Positions 43,669 to 55,595 of a DNA stretch of 64,000 nt are shown here, piece after piece. The first letter of the stretch is position 1, and the number at the start of each line of letters is the position of its first letter. This stretch comes from Humulus lupulus (lineage: Eukaryota; Streptophyta; Magnoliopsida; Rosales; Cannabaceae), in contig NC_084796.1 of assembly GCF_963169125.1 (NCBI RefSeq), positions 217,458,448-217,522,447 on the forward strand, read 5' to 3'. A program made the position numbers and the translations under genes. The notes under the pieces were generated by a model that worked only from the letters and a program-made list of their open reading frames with translations, did not search any database and had not been told where the DNA came from.

Positions 43669-46167
43669 TGCAACGCCCTAAACTCCAGGGACCGTTACGG
43701 TGTGCCTTGTAAATAATGCTAAACTCGCTAATCAAGTTATTTGATCAAAATCGTGTAACTAAGTATGATTAGCGGTTTAGGGATTAAAAATTTTGGTAAA
43801 GATATAACATTTCGTTAGAACGTTCATTATATACATTGGGATCCCAAAAATATAATTTAGAGGTCTATTACAAGAAAATATTTACAACCAGCCGATCTAA
43901 GCGGCAAAACAGGGTTTAACCCTAGTTCCTCTTCAAACCTCGGCCGTGGTGGTCGAGCAGCTGCATATGTACACATCGTCACCTAAGCTCTCCAACTCAA
44001 GGATGGTCCAGCTTTCTTTTGCCTTTACCTACTCCACATAGCACCCGTGAGCCGAAGCACAGTAAGAAAACTCAATATGCTCATGAACAGTAATAACATG
44101 TCACCAAAATAGAAGAGTGACAGTTGTAATAGTCACTGAGGTGGGTTCCGTTCCCAATAGCCATGTGACGATAGGGTCACCGGGGCTTATAGACAAGTGA
44201 TCATTTCACTAGCTTAAATAGGTTAGGTGCATGATGACTATTCAGCAACATAACCTACCTCATGACCATAGAGTCATAACCATGGGATTCCGCTTCCTAG
44301 CCATGTGACAAGTAGTCACTTAGGCCTTAGGCCCTGGCTCTGAGTAACTAGCCCAGACTAGTGAAGCGCTTGCAATTTTCATCGACCTTAGGGCCCGTCC
44401 AGCGTTAATGCTTTAGAGTCATTCAACGCTAATAACGATTAGATCTAATCTTTTATCGGCCCTACGTTCATGACGCTTATGTCGTTTTCGGCTCTTAGGT
44501 CAGTGATGCGTGACCAGTGTCGTCCCTGACTAGTCAGTGCCATACACAAGTAAGCAATGCTACCAAACATATATCATATGTCAAATATCCAAATACAGGG
44601 CATTCAACATGCTTACTTAACAATTGCTAGCATAATTAGGACCATGCATAAACACAGAGGCTCAAGCTCTGAACAATCTCATATTCAATATTCATAGCAT
44701 GCCCCAATCACATGTTTCTCGTGCATCACATGCATCACATTTAATCACTTGACATGCCTCAACAATAACCATGCATGTCACATTTAATCACCCAACATGC
44801 ATCAAGAATAACCATGCATGTCATATTTAAACATCCCACAAGCATCAAGAATAACCATGCATGTCATATACACAGGGTGCAGTTTTCTTACCTTTGGTCC
44901 AAGCACAGGTTACCAATAAATGAGCCACAAGCACGATCCCGATTCCAAGCCTCTAGTGATAACCTAGTCATAACCACAAATGGTGATCCAATGAGCTCAA
45001 GTTCTAAAACCAATCCCGGAACCAAAACCTAGCCTCCAAGACATCAAACCCCACCAATCAAGGTAGTAGGAATGATCGTGAGGCCTAAAACCAAGTTCCC
45101 AAGGTCAAAACACCCAAACAGGCTCAACACCCTGCCTGAGCCACGACCCTAGCACCTTGAGCCATAGCCCCCAGCCATCTCAGGAGAAAGGGCCGCGGCG
45201 CCCAGCAAGGCCAAAGTGCCTCCACCTGCTTCTTCGAACTAGGGTCGCGGCGCCCAAGAACAGGGTCGTGGCTCCCCACCCGGAACCAGCCGTAAACTCA
45301 ATTTTAACCTTTTAAAACCTCCCAAAAACATACCTGAACACTTCCAAATCCAAAAATCAAAGTTCCCAAACATCCCCATGATCCAAAACCCATAAAACCC
45401 AAGCTTCAAATCTAACAAAAACTCATCAAAACACAAAGTCCAATTCAAGCTTAAAAAAACTTTAAAAACTTAAAACTCTTGAATTACCTCTGATTGAGTT
45501 ATTTCCAACTAAATCCTCTGGCTAATAAGCTTCTAATCTTTCCTAGGATCGCTATGCCTCGATCCTCGCTTGATTCCGAATCCTAGAACTCAAGTTACCT
45601 TCGAAAATGCGATCGGGGGACGAAAATGGAACTTAGAGGGGGAAAGAACGTACAAAACGTTCTTTTATTCTTTTAAAAGGTTACTTCAAGCTTAAGTAGC
45701 CTCAACGAAATCCTAATGCTCGAGGTCCCGAAAACTCTCCCGAGGGCAAAATAGTCAAAACCTCCTGAATTTCCCCCTGATCTTACTAACTCCCAATTTA
45801 TCACCAAATATTTATTCCCATTACCCAATAACCCGGTAATGTTCTAAATACCCCTTGACTCACTCCGAGTCAAGAATAAATCCCGTTGTGACTTTCCCAC
45901 TAGCTTACCTCCTAGGATCGTCTCGTGCTGGGTAAGCCTGGCATAACCAATGAATAATAAAGCACCACACACATATCACATATATGCCAAATATGCCCGA
46001 AATGGCCAAAATATGAAAATCACCCAACTACTCAGAAATGAGTTCACATGCATATTTAATACACATAAACATGCATATAATCATCTAATAACATAATAAA
46101 TCAATTATGGCCCTCCCAGCCTCCTAATCAAGATCATAAATCTTATTAAGAAATTTGGGGCATTACA
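43669..46167 (-). repeat. Full-length Tekay 3' LTR
   Basis: 2499 bp. The minus strand starts TGTAATGCCCCAAATTTC and ends GGAGTTTAGGGCGTTGCA. It carries repeats of 'catcaagaataaccatgcatgtcat' (about 44760-44870). The GC-richer tract 45100-45290 gives spurious ORFs. Confidence 0.88.
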
Positions 46168-46185
46168 ACTATCCCCTCCTTACAG
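46168..46185 (-). promoter_or_regulatory. Polypurine tract of Tekay element
   Basis: The minus strand reads CTGTAAGGAGGGGATAGT directly before the LTR start at 46167, preceded by 'cgaggacgaaatt', a usual end of chromovirus pol. Confidence 0.85.
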
Positions 46186-47900
46186 AAATTTCGTCCTCGA
46201 AATTTATCTGAACTTCCGGAATATCAATTCCGCACAACTAATCCCAATTTCCCAGGTCATTCCTTCGACCTCACTGTTTTTGTAACATACCTTAACCCAA
46301 GGTATAACTTTGTTCCTCAGAATCTTATTCTTTCTGTCCCATATCTGGACTGGCTATTCTTTACAGGATAACTTAGCCTCAATTCCCCGATTCTCATATC
46401 TCAACTCATGAGTTTCTTTTGGACCCATGTCCTCAACATGGAAATAAAAAATACACTGTATATACCTAACAGTGTCAAAGATAAGATCGAACCAAAATCA
46501 ACCTAACCAGTCCTATCAAGGACTTAAACTGTTACGTTACTCTAGGGCTCAACTTGCCTTTAACTCCTCACCCCTTTCCATGGTGATACTTTTAAGGAAG
46601 ATGTGGTCTTCTACCTAGAACTCTATGTTCCTACTTTCCAATTCAGTAAAACTTTTCCATTTACTCTGAGAAGTGAGCATCCAAGCTTCAACCTCTAATA
46701 ATCTCAATGGTCCCCTGAACCACCTCAGGATCCATATATATATTAACTCATTCATCTTATAAGATGTTCTTCCAATAATAATTGGATAACCCTCTCTCTC
46801 TGATTTACCATCATTCTGAGAGTAATAAACTGTACTGAATTCCACCTATATACTCATCGCCTTCCAAAACCCTTCCAAGACCTGGAAGTCGCAATAGATT
46901 CTTCATCTAATAAGATAGACCTTGAGTTTCATGAAGGCACTCTATCCCTCTCTCACATAGGGATCTGAATACTGATCAGCTGTATTATTTACTCACCCTT
47001 ACTAATAAAAATGAACTCACTCAGAAAAACAATTCCACAATGACCCAAACCAATTCACGCTGACCCACTAACCTGGGTAATCCCACCACAAAACCCATCG
47101 CGATGCTCTCTTATTTCCATTACAAAATACTCAAAGGCTACAATGGCCTCACCGATTTCTGACACTCTGATCTGACCTGCTAACAGGCTACGAACTTTAC
47201 CACACAACCCATTACATCCCGCTCCATCTCAGGCCATCACTATAAAGCTTTCATATCTTGTTACATTTCCATGATGCCTAAATGAAGAGAATAAAAGAAT
47301 AGCATGAGATTCATCCAGAATCTCCTAAGTAATCCCAGTGTCCATCGGATTCCAAATCTGATCCTTACACCACAATAAATTCATATCTGACATTGTACAA
47401 CTCTTAGCTAATCCTGCTAAGACTTTCCATTCAATCTTTCTTATCTGTGGTTCACTTAATCATCTTTCCTTTTTATCCTTTCCGAAATCATAATCTCAAA
47501 CATAAAACTGGCCACCTGGCCCACCAGAAACTCTACTCTAGTTCTGGTCAGATCCTTTAACCAACATATTGCATAGGCAATTACTTTTCTCTGTCACTGA
47601 GATGTCATAACAACCCACAAACTGATTCTGATCTGCAAGAAGACTTAGAACTCTTTCCCCAAGGCACCTGTAATATCCTTACCACCCAAGGACACTCCTG
47701 CCCCTAAGGCGTTCCTTAACCTTGGAAAATCTCCGCAAAGAAAATACCACAATACCATCGTCTAAGACGATCACAAATCCCATTCAAATAATCCTTTGAA
47801 TGCTCTGTTCATTTGATTTACAAACATTTGGCATTAAACAAATTCTCAAGACATACTCAGTACTCCCAATGCTCTTATCTGATACAAGCACAGTCTTTTA
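46186..47900 (-). pseudogene. pol: Tekay pol remnant: RNase H, integrase, chromodomain-like end
   Basis: Heavily mutated, but several blocks read in the right order on the minus strand: KVIAYA.CWLK near 47580 (RNase H), EILDESHA near 47310 and a degraded zinc-binding segment, then integrase STVYYSQNDGKSERE (about 46845-46795) where relatives have STAFHPQTDGQSER. Further on come VEDHIFLKS, PVQIWDRKNKILRNK and VKVCYKNSEVEGMTWE at 46370-46238, the chromodomain-like tail. Frameshifts and stops are numerous. It is far more decayed than the gag of the same element. Confidence 0.72.
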
Positions 47901-48595
47901 TATAACTTTCTCCCTGATCTCTAACTGGTCCTAACCAGATCCAAGATCCACCTTGGAGAATTCCATCTTACTCAGTAACTGAACCTTAAGTTCTTACAAC
48001 CCCGCTGAACCATTCAATACAGTGCCTAAACCTGAATCCATTCCTGGAACCAATCCAATCACCATTCTATCTTTTTTTTTTCACATAAAGGAAACCATGG
48101 CAGATCCCCTGGAAGCACATCCAGTAACTCACAGACTAATCCAGTCTGTCCTGACCCCACTGGCACAATCTAAGTGGTATCCACCACACTCGCTAAGATT
48201 TCTATGCATTTCTCTGCCATAAAACTCTAGCTCTCAATACAGATGTCATAATCATACCAAATCTATGCACAGTGCCAACTGTCACAAAGCTTCCCACTCT
48301 TAAACCCAAGAGTTACTATACTTTCCTTGCCATTTAAAATTGCCCCACACTTACTTAACCAATCCATATCCCAGATCATCCTAAAGTCAGTCATAACCAA
48401 CTTTATCAAGGTCACTGACGAGTCCTTTTCATCAAAATCCAACTCATCTCTTGAGTCACCAATACAGTATTACTTTCTCATTATAACATAGCCAAGTAAT
48501 CTGCATACTAACTTTATGCTCTTTATATGCAACAAACAAAGGAATAGCATGGTACCAAAGCCAATCAACATAACTCAAAAATCAGAACTAGCAAA
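47901..48595 (-). other. Unrecognised remnant between Tekay gag and RNase H
   Basis: About 0.7 kb where some 1.5-2 kb of protease and RT should lie. No RT motif is visible apart from a weak C-terminal resemblance around 47830-47900, so most of protease and RT appears deleted. Confidence 0.5.
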
Positions 48596-49495
48596 CTAAC
48601 CTGTCACCCTTGAAGAACTAGTCTCAGTCTCAGTCTCCAACTGCCTCGGAATGAACACTCGAGCTGGAGTCGAGCTGTCCATCCCCTTTTGCTCATCCTC
48701 TCTTAGCCTTGGGAAATTCTTCATGATATGCCCAACGATATCACATGCAAAACATGCCTTTGCCCGGCATTCTCCCAGATGATGCCTCGTGCATCGACTG
48801 CATATTGGACGAGTCTTCCAGCTTTCCTTCTTACTTACTCCAATAAGTGGAGATACCACTATCTGAGCTCCGTGCTCCCTAGAACTCTTTTTCTCATTCT
48901 TTATGCTTTCAACAGCAAAAGCTTTCTCTACCATCTGAGCATAGGTAGAGATTTCATACACTGGGGCAACTCTAATGCCCCGAGCTATTCCAGGATTCAA
49001 TCCCTGAACAAACCTTTCCTTCCGAGCTACATCTGTGGGTACCATGTCTAAAGCAAACTTGGCTAACCCTTCAAATCTGTTAACATACTCGGTCACTGAT
49101 GCCTTTCCCTGAATGAGATTCGGAAACTCATTCATCTTAGCAGTCTTAGCTACATCACAATAATACTTCTCATTGAAAAGCTGCCTAAATTCTTTCCAAT
49201 CCATCACAGGTGTGTCTCATGTCTGGGATACTACCTCCCACCACGTTCGGGCATCTTCCCGCAAAACAAATGTCACACAGATCACCCTGTCGTGACCTAC
49301 CATTCCCATACTATCAAGAATGGAACTGATCATGCCCATCCATTGCTCAGCTCTAAATGGATCTAGGCCTCCCTTGAAGACTGGAGGGTAATACTCCTGG
49401 AATCTTTCACAGAGAAATTCCCATCTGTTCTCAACCTCGGGCTGAGCCAAAGTTGATGCCACTCCTGGCATAACCAAGGAAGAGGTGCTCCCCAA
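48596..49495 (-). pseudogene. gag: Tekay gag, one in-frame stop
   Basis: A single frame of about 300 codons is interrupted only by TGA at 49217-49219, where Arg is plausible (CGA to TGA). The gag core reads FLCERFQEYYPPVFKGGLDP, EQWMGMISSILDSMG and WKEFRQLFNEKYY, then YVNRFEGLAKFALDM and RFVQGLNPGI. The zinc finger CSRCTRHHLGECRAKACFACD is followed by VGHIMKNF, where the last Cys of the CCHC knuckle is Phe. The first Met used here (49495) may not be the original start. Confidence 0.88.
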
Positions 49496-50132
49496 CAGAT
49501 TCCGATGTTGCTTCAGACACCTGATCCTTCCTCATGCTTCTGCAATCTTGATTGCAAATCTGTAAGCATCTGCTAAAAATTCATAGGAGCAGATGAAGAA
49601 CTAATACCCTGGCTGTAACTCCCAGCCTCATTATAACCACCACCAGGCCTCATTATCTGCCTGGGATATAAACCTGCTGAGTGAATCTGTAGTCAATAAC
49701 TTGACCCATTAATCATGATGAGCATATCAAAAGCTTTCCCCACGGGAACAATCTTACCACACCACAATCACAAACCACTTGCAGTGCTAAAAATATGCCC
49801 ATGGCATTCATACATCAATCATAATCCCTGCTCTTCCTACATTCATACCATGCCTCCAACTCCAGCATGAAAATATCACAATTATATATTCATGGAGCAG
49901 GTAATCATATAATCACATCCATATATATATATTCACGGAGCATATAATCATATAGTTAAGAGCCAGGCTCTATCAGAATCTCATGCTCCCTAATACAATT
50001 TGCCGATAAAGCATTTACATTATATTTAAGCAGTTAAGCACATAACTACAGAAATAGTTACCATTACCTGAGTGAAGCTATCTTCAGTGACGAGTGTACA
50101 TGCCCAGCTTGTCTTCAGGAACCATAAACCTT
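49496..50132 (-). other. Tekay leader between primer-binding site and gag
   Basis: No complete ORF. Repeats of 'atatattcatggagca-ataatcatata' occur near 49885-49960. It may include the broken N-terminal codons of gag. Confidence 0.45.
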
Positions 50133-50149
50133 GGCTCACTCTGATACCA
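50133..50149 (-). promoter_or_regulatory. Primer-binding site of Tekay element
   Basis: The minus strand reads TGGTATCAGAGTGAGCC, matching the initiator tRNA-Met site TGGTATCAGAGC except for one base. It lies three bases after the LTR at 50153. Confidence 0.85.
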
Positions 50150-50152
50150 AGT

Positions 50153-51600
50153 TGTATCGCCCTAAACTCTAGGGACCGTTACGGTGTGCCTTGTAAACAG
50201 TGCTAAACTCGCTAATCGAGTCATTTGGCCAAAATCGTGTAACTAAGTATGATTAGCGGTTTAGGGATTAAAAAGTTTGGTTAAGATATAACGTTTCATT
50301 AGAACATTTATTATATACATTGGGATCCCAAAAATATAATTTAGCGGTATATTACAAGAAAATATTTACAACTAGCCGATCTAAGCGGCAAAACAGGGTT
50401 TAACCCTAGTTCCTCTTCAAACCTCGGCCGTGGTGGTCGAGCAGCTGCATATGTACACATCGTCACCTAAGCTCTCCAACTCAAGGATGGTCCAGCTTTC
50501 TTTTGCCTTTACCTACACCACACAGCACCCGTGAGCCGAAGCACAGTAAGAAAACTCAATATGCTCATGAACAGTAATAACATGTCATCAAATCATAAGG
50601 CACATGCCTAGCAGAGATAGCCCTATTCAACCAGGCAAATGAGTTCACATAATGTTGAGTATAACACATCAACCGATGATCATAATAATCATCCAGGGCT
50701 TCTAGCCCAAAATAGAAGAGTGACAGTTGTAATAGTCACTGAGGTCGGTTCCGTTCCCAATAGCCATGTGACGATAGGGTCACCGGGGCTTATAGATAAG
50801 TGATCATTTCACTAGCTTAAACAAGTTAGGTGCATGATGACTAGTCACCAACATAACCTACCTCATGACCATAGAGTCATAACCATGGGATTCCACTCCC
50901 TAGCCATGTGACAAGAAATCACCTAGGCCTTAGGCCCTGGCTCATAGTAACGAGCCTAGACTAGTCAAGCGCTTGCAATTTTCATCGACCTTAAGGTCGG
51001 TCCAGTGTTAATGCTTTAGATTCATTCAACGTTGATATCGATTAAATCTAATCTCTTATCGACCCTGCATTCATGACGCTTATGCTGTTTACGGCACTTA
51101 GGTCAGTGATGCGTGACCAGTGCCGTCCTTGACTAGTCAATGCCATACACAAGTAAGCAATGCTACCAAACATATATCATATGTCAAATATCCAAATACA
51201 GGGCATTCAACATGCTTACTTAACAATTGCTAGCATAATTAGGACCATGCATAAACACAGAGGCTCAAGCTCTGAACAATCTCATATTCAATATTCATAG
51301 CATGCCCCAATCACATGTTTCGTGTGCATCACATGCATCACATTTAATCACTTGACATGCCTCAATAATAACCATGCATGTCATATTTAATCACCCAACA
51401 TGCATCAAGAATAACCATGCATGTCATATTTAAACATCCCACAAGCATCAAGAATAACCATGCATGTCATATACACAGGGTGCAGTTTTCTTACCTTTGG
51501 TCCAAGCATAGGTTACCAATAAACGAGACACAAGCACGATCCAGATTCCAAGCCTCTAGTGATAACCTAGTCACAACCACAAATGGTGATCCAATGAGCT
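50153..51600 (-). repeat. Truncated Tekay 5' LTR
   Basis: Matches 43669-44995 of the full LTR closely, then passes at GATCCAATGAGCT straight into Tat-2 gag. About 1.1 kb that should contain the LTR start and promoter is missing. Confidence 0.88.
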
Positions 51601-53199
51601 GTTGCCCCCACTACTGCCCTGAGGGTTTGCACCGTTTTTATCTGTCTTGACAGTGGTCGGATGATTTATGCCTTTTTCTTCCTTCATGATAGCATCATCT
51701 AGCTTCATGTATTTGTCGGCATAGTCTAGGAACTCTTGCAAGGTGTTGATAGAGTTCCTGTGTATACTATCCCACAAAGGACTACGATAAATTATTCTTG
51801 CCGAGATGGCAACGAACTTTCCTTCTTCTCCTACCATGGCTACTCGGTTTGCCTCTCTCATGAATCTTTGAATGTAGTCTTTTAGGGATTCATCTTTTCC
51901 TTGCTTGATGTCAGCTAACTGATTGGCATAAACTAGTTGTATCCACCCGGCACTAAAGACCTTGCAAAATTCTTTCATGAACTATTCCTAGGAAGTGATG
52001 GATCCAAGTTTAAATTTCCAATACCATTCCCGAGCTGAGTCAGAGAGAGTAGTAGGGAATACCATGCACCTATAATCATGTTCCACACCGAGTAACTCCA
52101 TCTAATCCTCGAACTTCCCAATATGTCATACCGGGTCCTCCTTCCTAGTGTATGTAGGAAGTTTCGGGGTCTTGTATTTCGGTGGTGGTTGGGCAGCTTG
52201 GATCTTGGCATTGAAAGGGCTCCCACTTCTGTGAGCCAACTCGATATCTGAAGGTTTCTTTGTTAGACCCTGAACAGCCATAACGAGTGCATCTATTTGA
52301 TTTTGCACTGCTAGTGGGATCGCTGTTCCAGGTGGGGTGGATATCCCTGGTACCACCTCCTGAGCACTGGTCTTCCTGTTGATGACCTCCCTCAAATCCT
52401 GAGGTCATGCATCTTTCCCCAGCCTATCGAACATAGTATTTGTGTTATTCATCGGTTGCTTTCCCTTGCGAGACTGAGGGTGTAGGGGCGATAGGTCCAC
52501 CTTGCCCCTGTTGGTGTGACCTGGCCCCCGAGCCTCTCCTCCTACATGACTTTGAGATTTGGAGCGGCCATTTCCATTCCTTTCACGCCTCTCAGATGTT
52601 TGACCCTCATCTCTGGCGTTGTTTCGTCGGTCCCCCTGGGAGGGGGCCTTTGGGTTGGTAATACTTCTACTCCTAGATGGAGTTTTATTATTCTTAGTCA
52701 TGGAGGAGGCAGTCTTGGACTATGCCTCTTCATCCTTGGAAAGTGGTTCTAAGAGTGTCCTTGGGGTCCTACTCCTCCCCTGGGACTCCCTGTTACTGTG
52801 GTCTCGCATTCCTGCTGCTTTGGCCTAAGCCTCCTTCTCCGCCTGAGCAGCAGCTTCAGCGTTAGCTCGGGCTAACTGAGTAATCTCCTCTAAGGCCACA
52901 ACGGCCTCCTGGTGCCTCCGATCAGCCTCCTGCTCCCTCTGGATCATCCTTTGGACCTGCTCATCGATCTCCCGTCATTTTCGTTCCATAGTCGCCCTTT
53001 GAAGGGAAATTTCTACAACAAAGGCCTCCTGCCTCGCCAAAAATTGCGCCATCTCCTCATGGTGAGCATCCTGTGGATCTTCTACATCAGGTTGATCTCC
53101 AACCTCCACTTGAGGTTCGTTAACAGGATCTATGGGATCCTGGGTGGTGGAGTTCCTGGGAGAAGTTTTCTTGATTTGACTGGGTTTTGGAGGCATCAT
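51601..53199 (-). pseudogene. gag: Tat-2 gag, truncated at its 3' end
   Basis: It starts at ATG 53199 (MMPPKPSQIKKTSPR), 34 bases after the primer-binding site. An acidic segment and a long coiled coil (EEMAQFLARQEAFVVEIS ... EADRRHQEAVVALEE) follow, then a basic Ser/Arg/Asn-rich stretch and KPSDIELAHRSGSPFNAKIQ. The gag core reads KLPTYTRKEDPV and FMKEFCKVFSAGW, then LKDYIQRFMREANRVA and TLQEFLDYADKYMKLDDA. In-frame stops lie near 52973, 52827, 52702, 52405, 52124 and 51980. The C-terminal end with the zinc knuckle is absent because of the Tekay junction at 51600. Confidence 0.85.
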
Positions 53200-53232
53200 A
53201 AAAATGATGAAAGTGTGTTTATTGATTTCGTT

Positions 53233-53250
53233 CTCTCAATGAAAGCACCA
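53233..53250 (-). promoter_or_regulatory. Primer-binding site of Tat-2
   Basis: The minus strand reads TGGTGCTTTCATTGAGAG, identical to the Tat-1 site although the LTRs of the two elements differ. Confidence 0.75.
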
Positions 53251-53253
53251 AAA

Positions 53254-54193
53254 TGTTGACCTGTAAAATTGGCCAACGTTCGTATGTACAATATACGACA
53301 CCTTTTGAATGGAACAAGTAATATAAATGACAGAATACGATTATCTTAAATAAACACACCAAAATTTTATAGTGGTTCAGCCCCGTTCAGATGAACAGTA
53401 ATAACCTAATCCACTTAGCTTTTAGTAAGTCTCTTGACAATTACAATGATGAACAAAAGTGTTCACTCGTTTCTCACTTGCCCAGAATTCCAGTCAAAAA
53501 AGCTCTCAGCCGAAAAGACCCCCCTTAATGAAGTCCTGGGTCCTTTATTTATAGTACCCAGGAACTGTTACACGACCAGTGATACTGGGATCGTGGGTTG
53601 GCACACGATTATCAAGTAGTGGAGGTACATGTCCACCCTCCCATGTGAGATTGTGGGTCTTCCTATTGCCTTCTATGGATCATGGTGGATAATGCACGAT
53701 GGAAACGTCTTGGAGATATTAAGTCTCTGTTGGTATGTCAGACTTAGGTGCTAGGCCCGACGACCAAAGATTGGGTGCTTGACCTGTGACCTTCTGGGTA
53801 CTAGGGCTTGTTGATCTTCGGGGTGCTAGGCCTGTTGATCTCAGTTTGAATGAGAGTAATTACTTCTCGGTGAAGTGTACTTGGGGGTGTAGGCCGACCA
53901 CCCTATGGAGGATAGGGTCAAGCCGACGACCCCTAAGGTCCTTGGGCATATTGGGCCGACCACCCCTAGGGGGTACAGGGTCTTCTTGGGTCGACCACCC
54001 CTAGGGGATATAGGGCCTGCTTGGGCCGACCACCCCTAGGGGGTACTAGCTTGGTCGATCTTCCTATAGGTCCTGAACCTATCCTTTTTGCCCGTCGGTC
54101 TTTTCTCAATACTTTGTCGTTTTTCCCTAATTTGTGATGTCACGTGTCACATTCTCATTCGCCACGTCATCCTTGTATTTTCGAGGGATAACA
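53254..54193 (-). repeat. 5' LTR of Tat-2
   Basis: 940 bp, the pair of 31611-32504. The minus strand starts TGTTATCCCTCGAAAATAC. It is longer than its partner by an extra GGCCGACCACCCCTAGGGG block and a stretch near 54060-54110. The TATA box (minus) is near 53545. Confidence 0.93.
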
Positions 54194-54654
54194 ATAAAGA
54201 TCCTGGGTGTCCCACAATTTCTTGCATTATTGGTGATCATTTTATTAACAAGGCTTTACTTGATTTGGGTGCTAGTGTGAATTTATTGCCTTATTCTATT
54301 TATAAGCAACTTGGTCTTGGTCTTGGTCTTGGTCAACTAAAACCTACTTCTATAACTCTTCAATTAGCCGATCATTCTGTGAAAGATCCTAGAGGCATTA
54401 TAGAGGATGTTTTTATAAAGGTTGCTAAATTTTATTTTCCTGTTGACTTCATTGTTCTTGATACTCAACCTGTGGAAAATGTGCATGCTCAAATTCCTAT
54501 CATTTTAGGTAGACCGTTCTTAGCTACATCTAATGCAATCATTAATTGTCGTAATGGTATTTTTAAATTATCTTTTGGAAATATGACTATTGAATTGAAT
54601 GTTTTTAATGTTGCTAAACCTGTTGAGTGTGGGAAGTGCATGAAGTTAACATGA
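54194..54654 (+). CDS. pol: Athila aspartic protease, active-site half
   Basis: After the ATAAA duplication the frame resumes as DPGCPTISCIIGDHFINKAL and LLDLGASVNLLPYSIYKQLG, with the catalytic D-L-G-A-S in the place of the usual D-S/T-G-A. It then reads LADHSVKDPRGIIEDVFIKV, FIVLDTQPVENVHAQIPIIL and GRPFLATSNAIINCRNGIFK. A CTTGGT hexamer repeated four times (54310-54333) adds LGLG residues after KQ. The frame ends at 54652 and the next part of pol continues in another frame, overlapping by 28 bases. Confidence 0.9.
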
Positions 54655-55595
54655 TAGATAGTATTTGTGAAAATGATGGAAATGACTTACTTGACTTTTG
54701 TGAAAAATACTTTGGTATGAACTTGCAATCATTTTCACCCTTAGATCACGTTCAATCAATTTCTGAGTCTCCAAAGTTTTACCTTAAACCTTTGCCAGAA
54801 AATTTAAAATATGCTTTTCTAGGAGAGTCTGAAACATTACATGTTATCATAGCATCTGCTTTAAATAAAGAACAAGAAGATAAATTGTTAGATGTCCTTA
54901 TAAAACATAAAGAGGTCATAGGTTGGACCATTGGAGACATTAAAGGAATAAGCCCATCCATATGTATGCATAGAATCCATCTAGAAGAGAATGCTAAAAC
55001 CTCTTGGGAATGTCAAAGAAGGCTGAATCCAAATATGAAAGAAGTAGTTAGAGAAGAGGTCATAAAATTATTAGACGTAGGTATCAATTACCCTATTTCT
55101 GATAGTCAATGGGTTAGTCCAGTTCAAGTTGTGCCTAAGAAGTCTGGGATAACAGTTGTTGAAAACGAAAAAAATGAATCAATCCCTACTAGAGTACAAA
55201 CGGGGTGGAGAGTGTGCATAGACTATAGAAAGCTTAATAATGTTACTAGAAAAGACCATTTTCCATTACCATTTATTGATCAAATGCTTGAACGTTTAGC
55301 TGGCCATGCATATTATTGCTTTCTTGATGGGTATTCAGGATATAACCAAATCCCCATTGCCCCAGAAGATCAAGAAAAGACTACATTTACATGCCCTTTC
55401 GGAACTTTTGCCTATCGTCGCATGCCTTTTGGATTATGCAATGCACCTGCAACTTTTCAAAGGTATATGATTTCAATTTTTTCTGACAGGGTTGAAAGAT
55501 TTCTTGAAGTGTTTATGGATGATTTTTTTGTGTTTGGTTCTTCCTTTGATGAATGTTTGCACCATCTTTCACTTGTTTTAATTCGTTGCAAATAG
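54655..55595 (+). CDS. pol: Athila reverse transcriptase
   Basis: An open frame of about 320 codons with a clear RT: WECQRRLNPNMKEVVREEVI, ISDSQWVSPVQVVPKKSG, GWRVCIDYRKLNNVTRKDHF, PLPFIDQMLERLAGHAYYCF, DGYSGYNQIPIAPEDQEKTT, RRMPFGLCNAPATFQRYMIS and the catalytic EVFMDDFFVFG with both Asp. It ends in LVLIRCK then TAG at 55593, where relatives usually have an acidic or Lys codon. It is joined to protease by a frameshift at 54627-54654. Confidence 0.92.

Larger units (their letters stand above)
43669..51600 (-). mobile_element. Tekay/Del-type chromovirus, internally and terminally deleted
   Basis: Minus-strand element with 3' LTR 43669-46167 and a truncated 5' LTR 50153-51600, a tRNA-Met-type primer-binding site, gag, a shortened pol remnant and a polypurine tract. 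A chromodomain-like C-terminal remnant and the end sequence 'cgaggacgaaatt' (minus strand, just before the polypurine tract) place it in the Tekay/Del group. No target duplication is found: the left flank is CCATA, while the right edge ends inside the LTR against Tat-2 gag, showing a deletion across the junction. Confidence 0.88.
31611..54193 (-). mobile_element. Ty3/gypsy Tat-lineage retrotransposon (Tat-2), host of the Tekay insertion
   Basis: Minus-strand element with 5' LTR 53254-54193 and 3' LTR 31611-32504, flanked by perfect ATAAA duplications (31606-31610 and 54194-54198). The order on the minus strand is LTR, primer-binding site, gag, [Tekay at 42087-51600], protease, RT, RNase H, second RNase H, integrase, a tandem-repeat tract, an antisense gene on the + strand, polypurine tract, LTR. 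The C-terminal end of gag and the start of protease are missing at the Tekay junctions. Lineage is set by the second RNase H (LYVDGASNEHHSGA, NNEVEYEE). Confidence 0.94.

Noticed and set aside
43900..43935. Telomere-like repeat (aaaccctag, also at 42330 and 50390)
   Set aside because: A single 'aaccctag' phrase in the LTR, not repeated in tandem.
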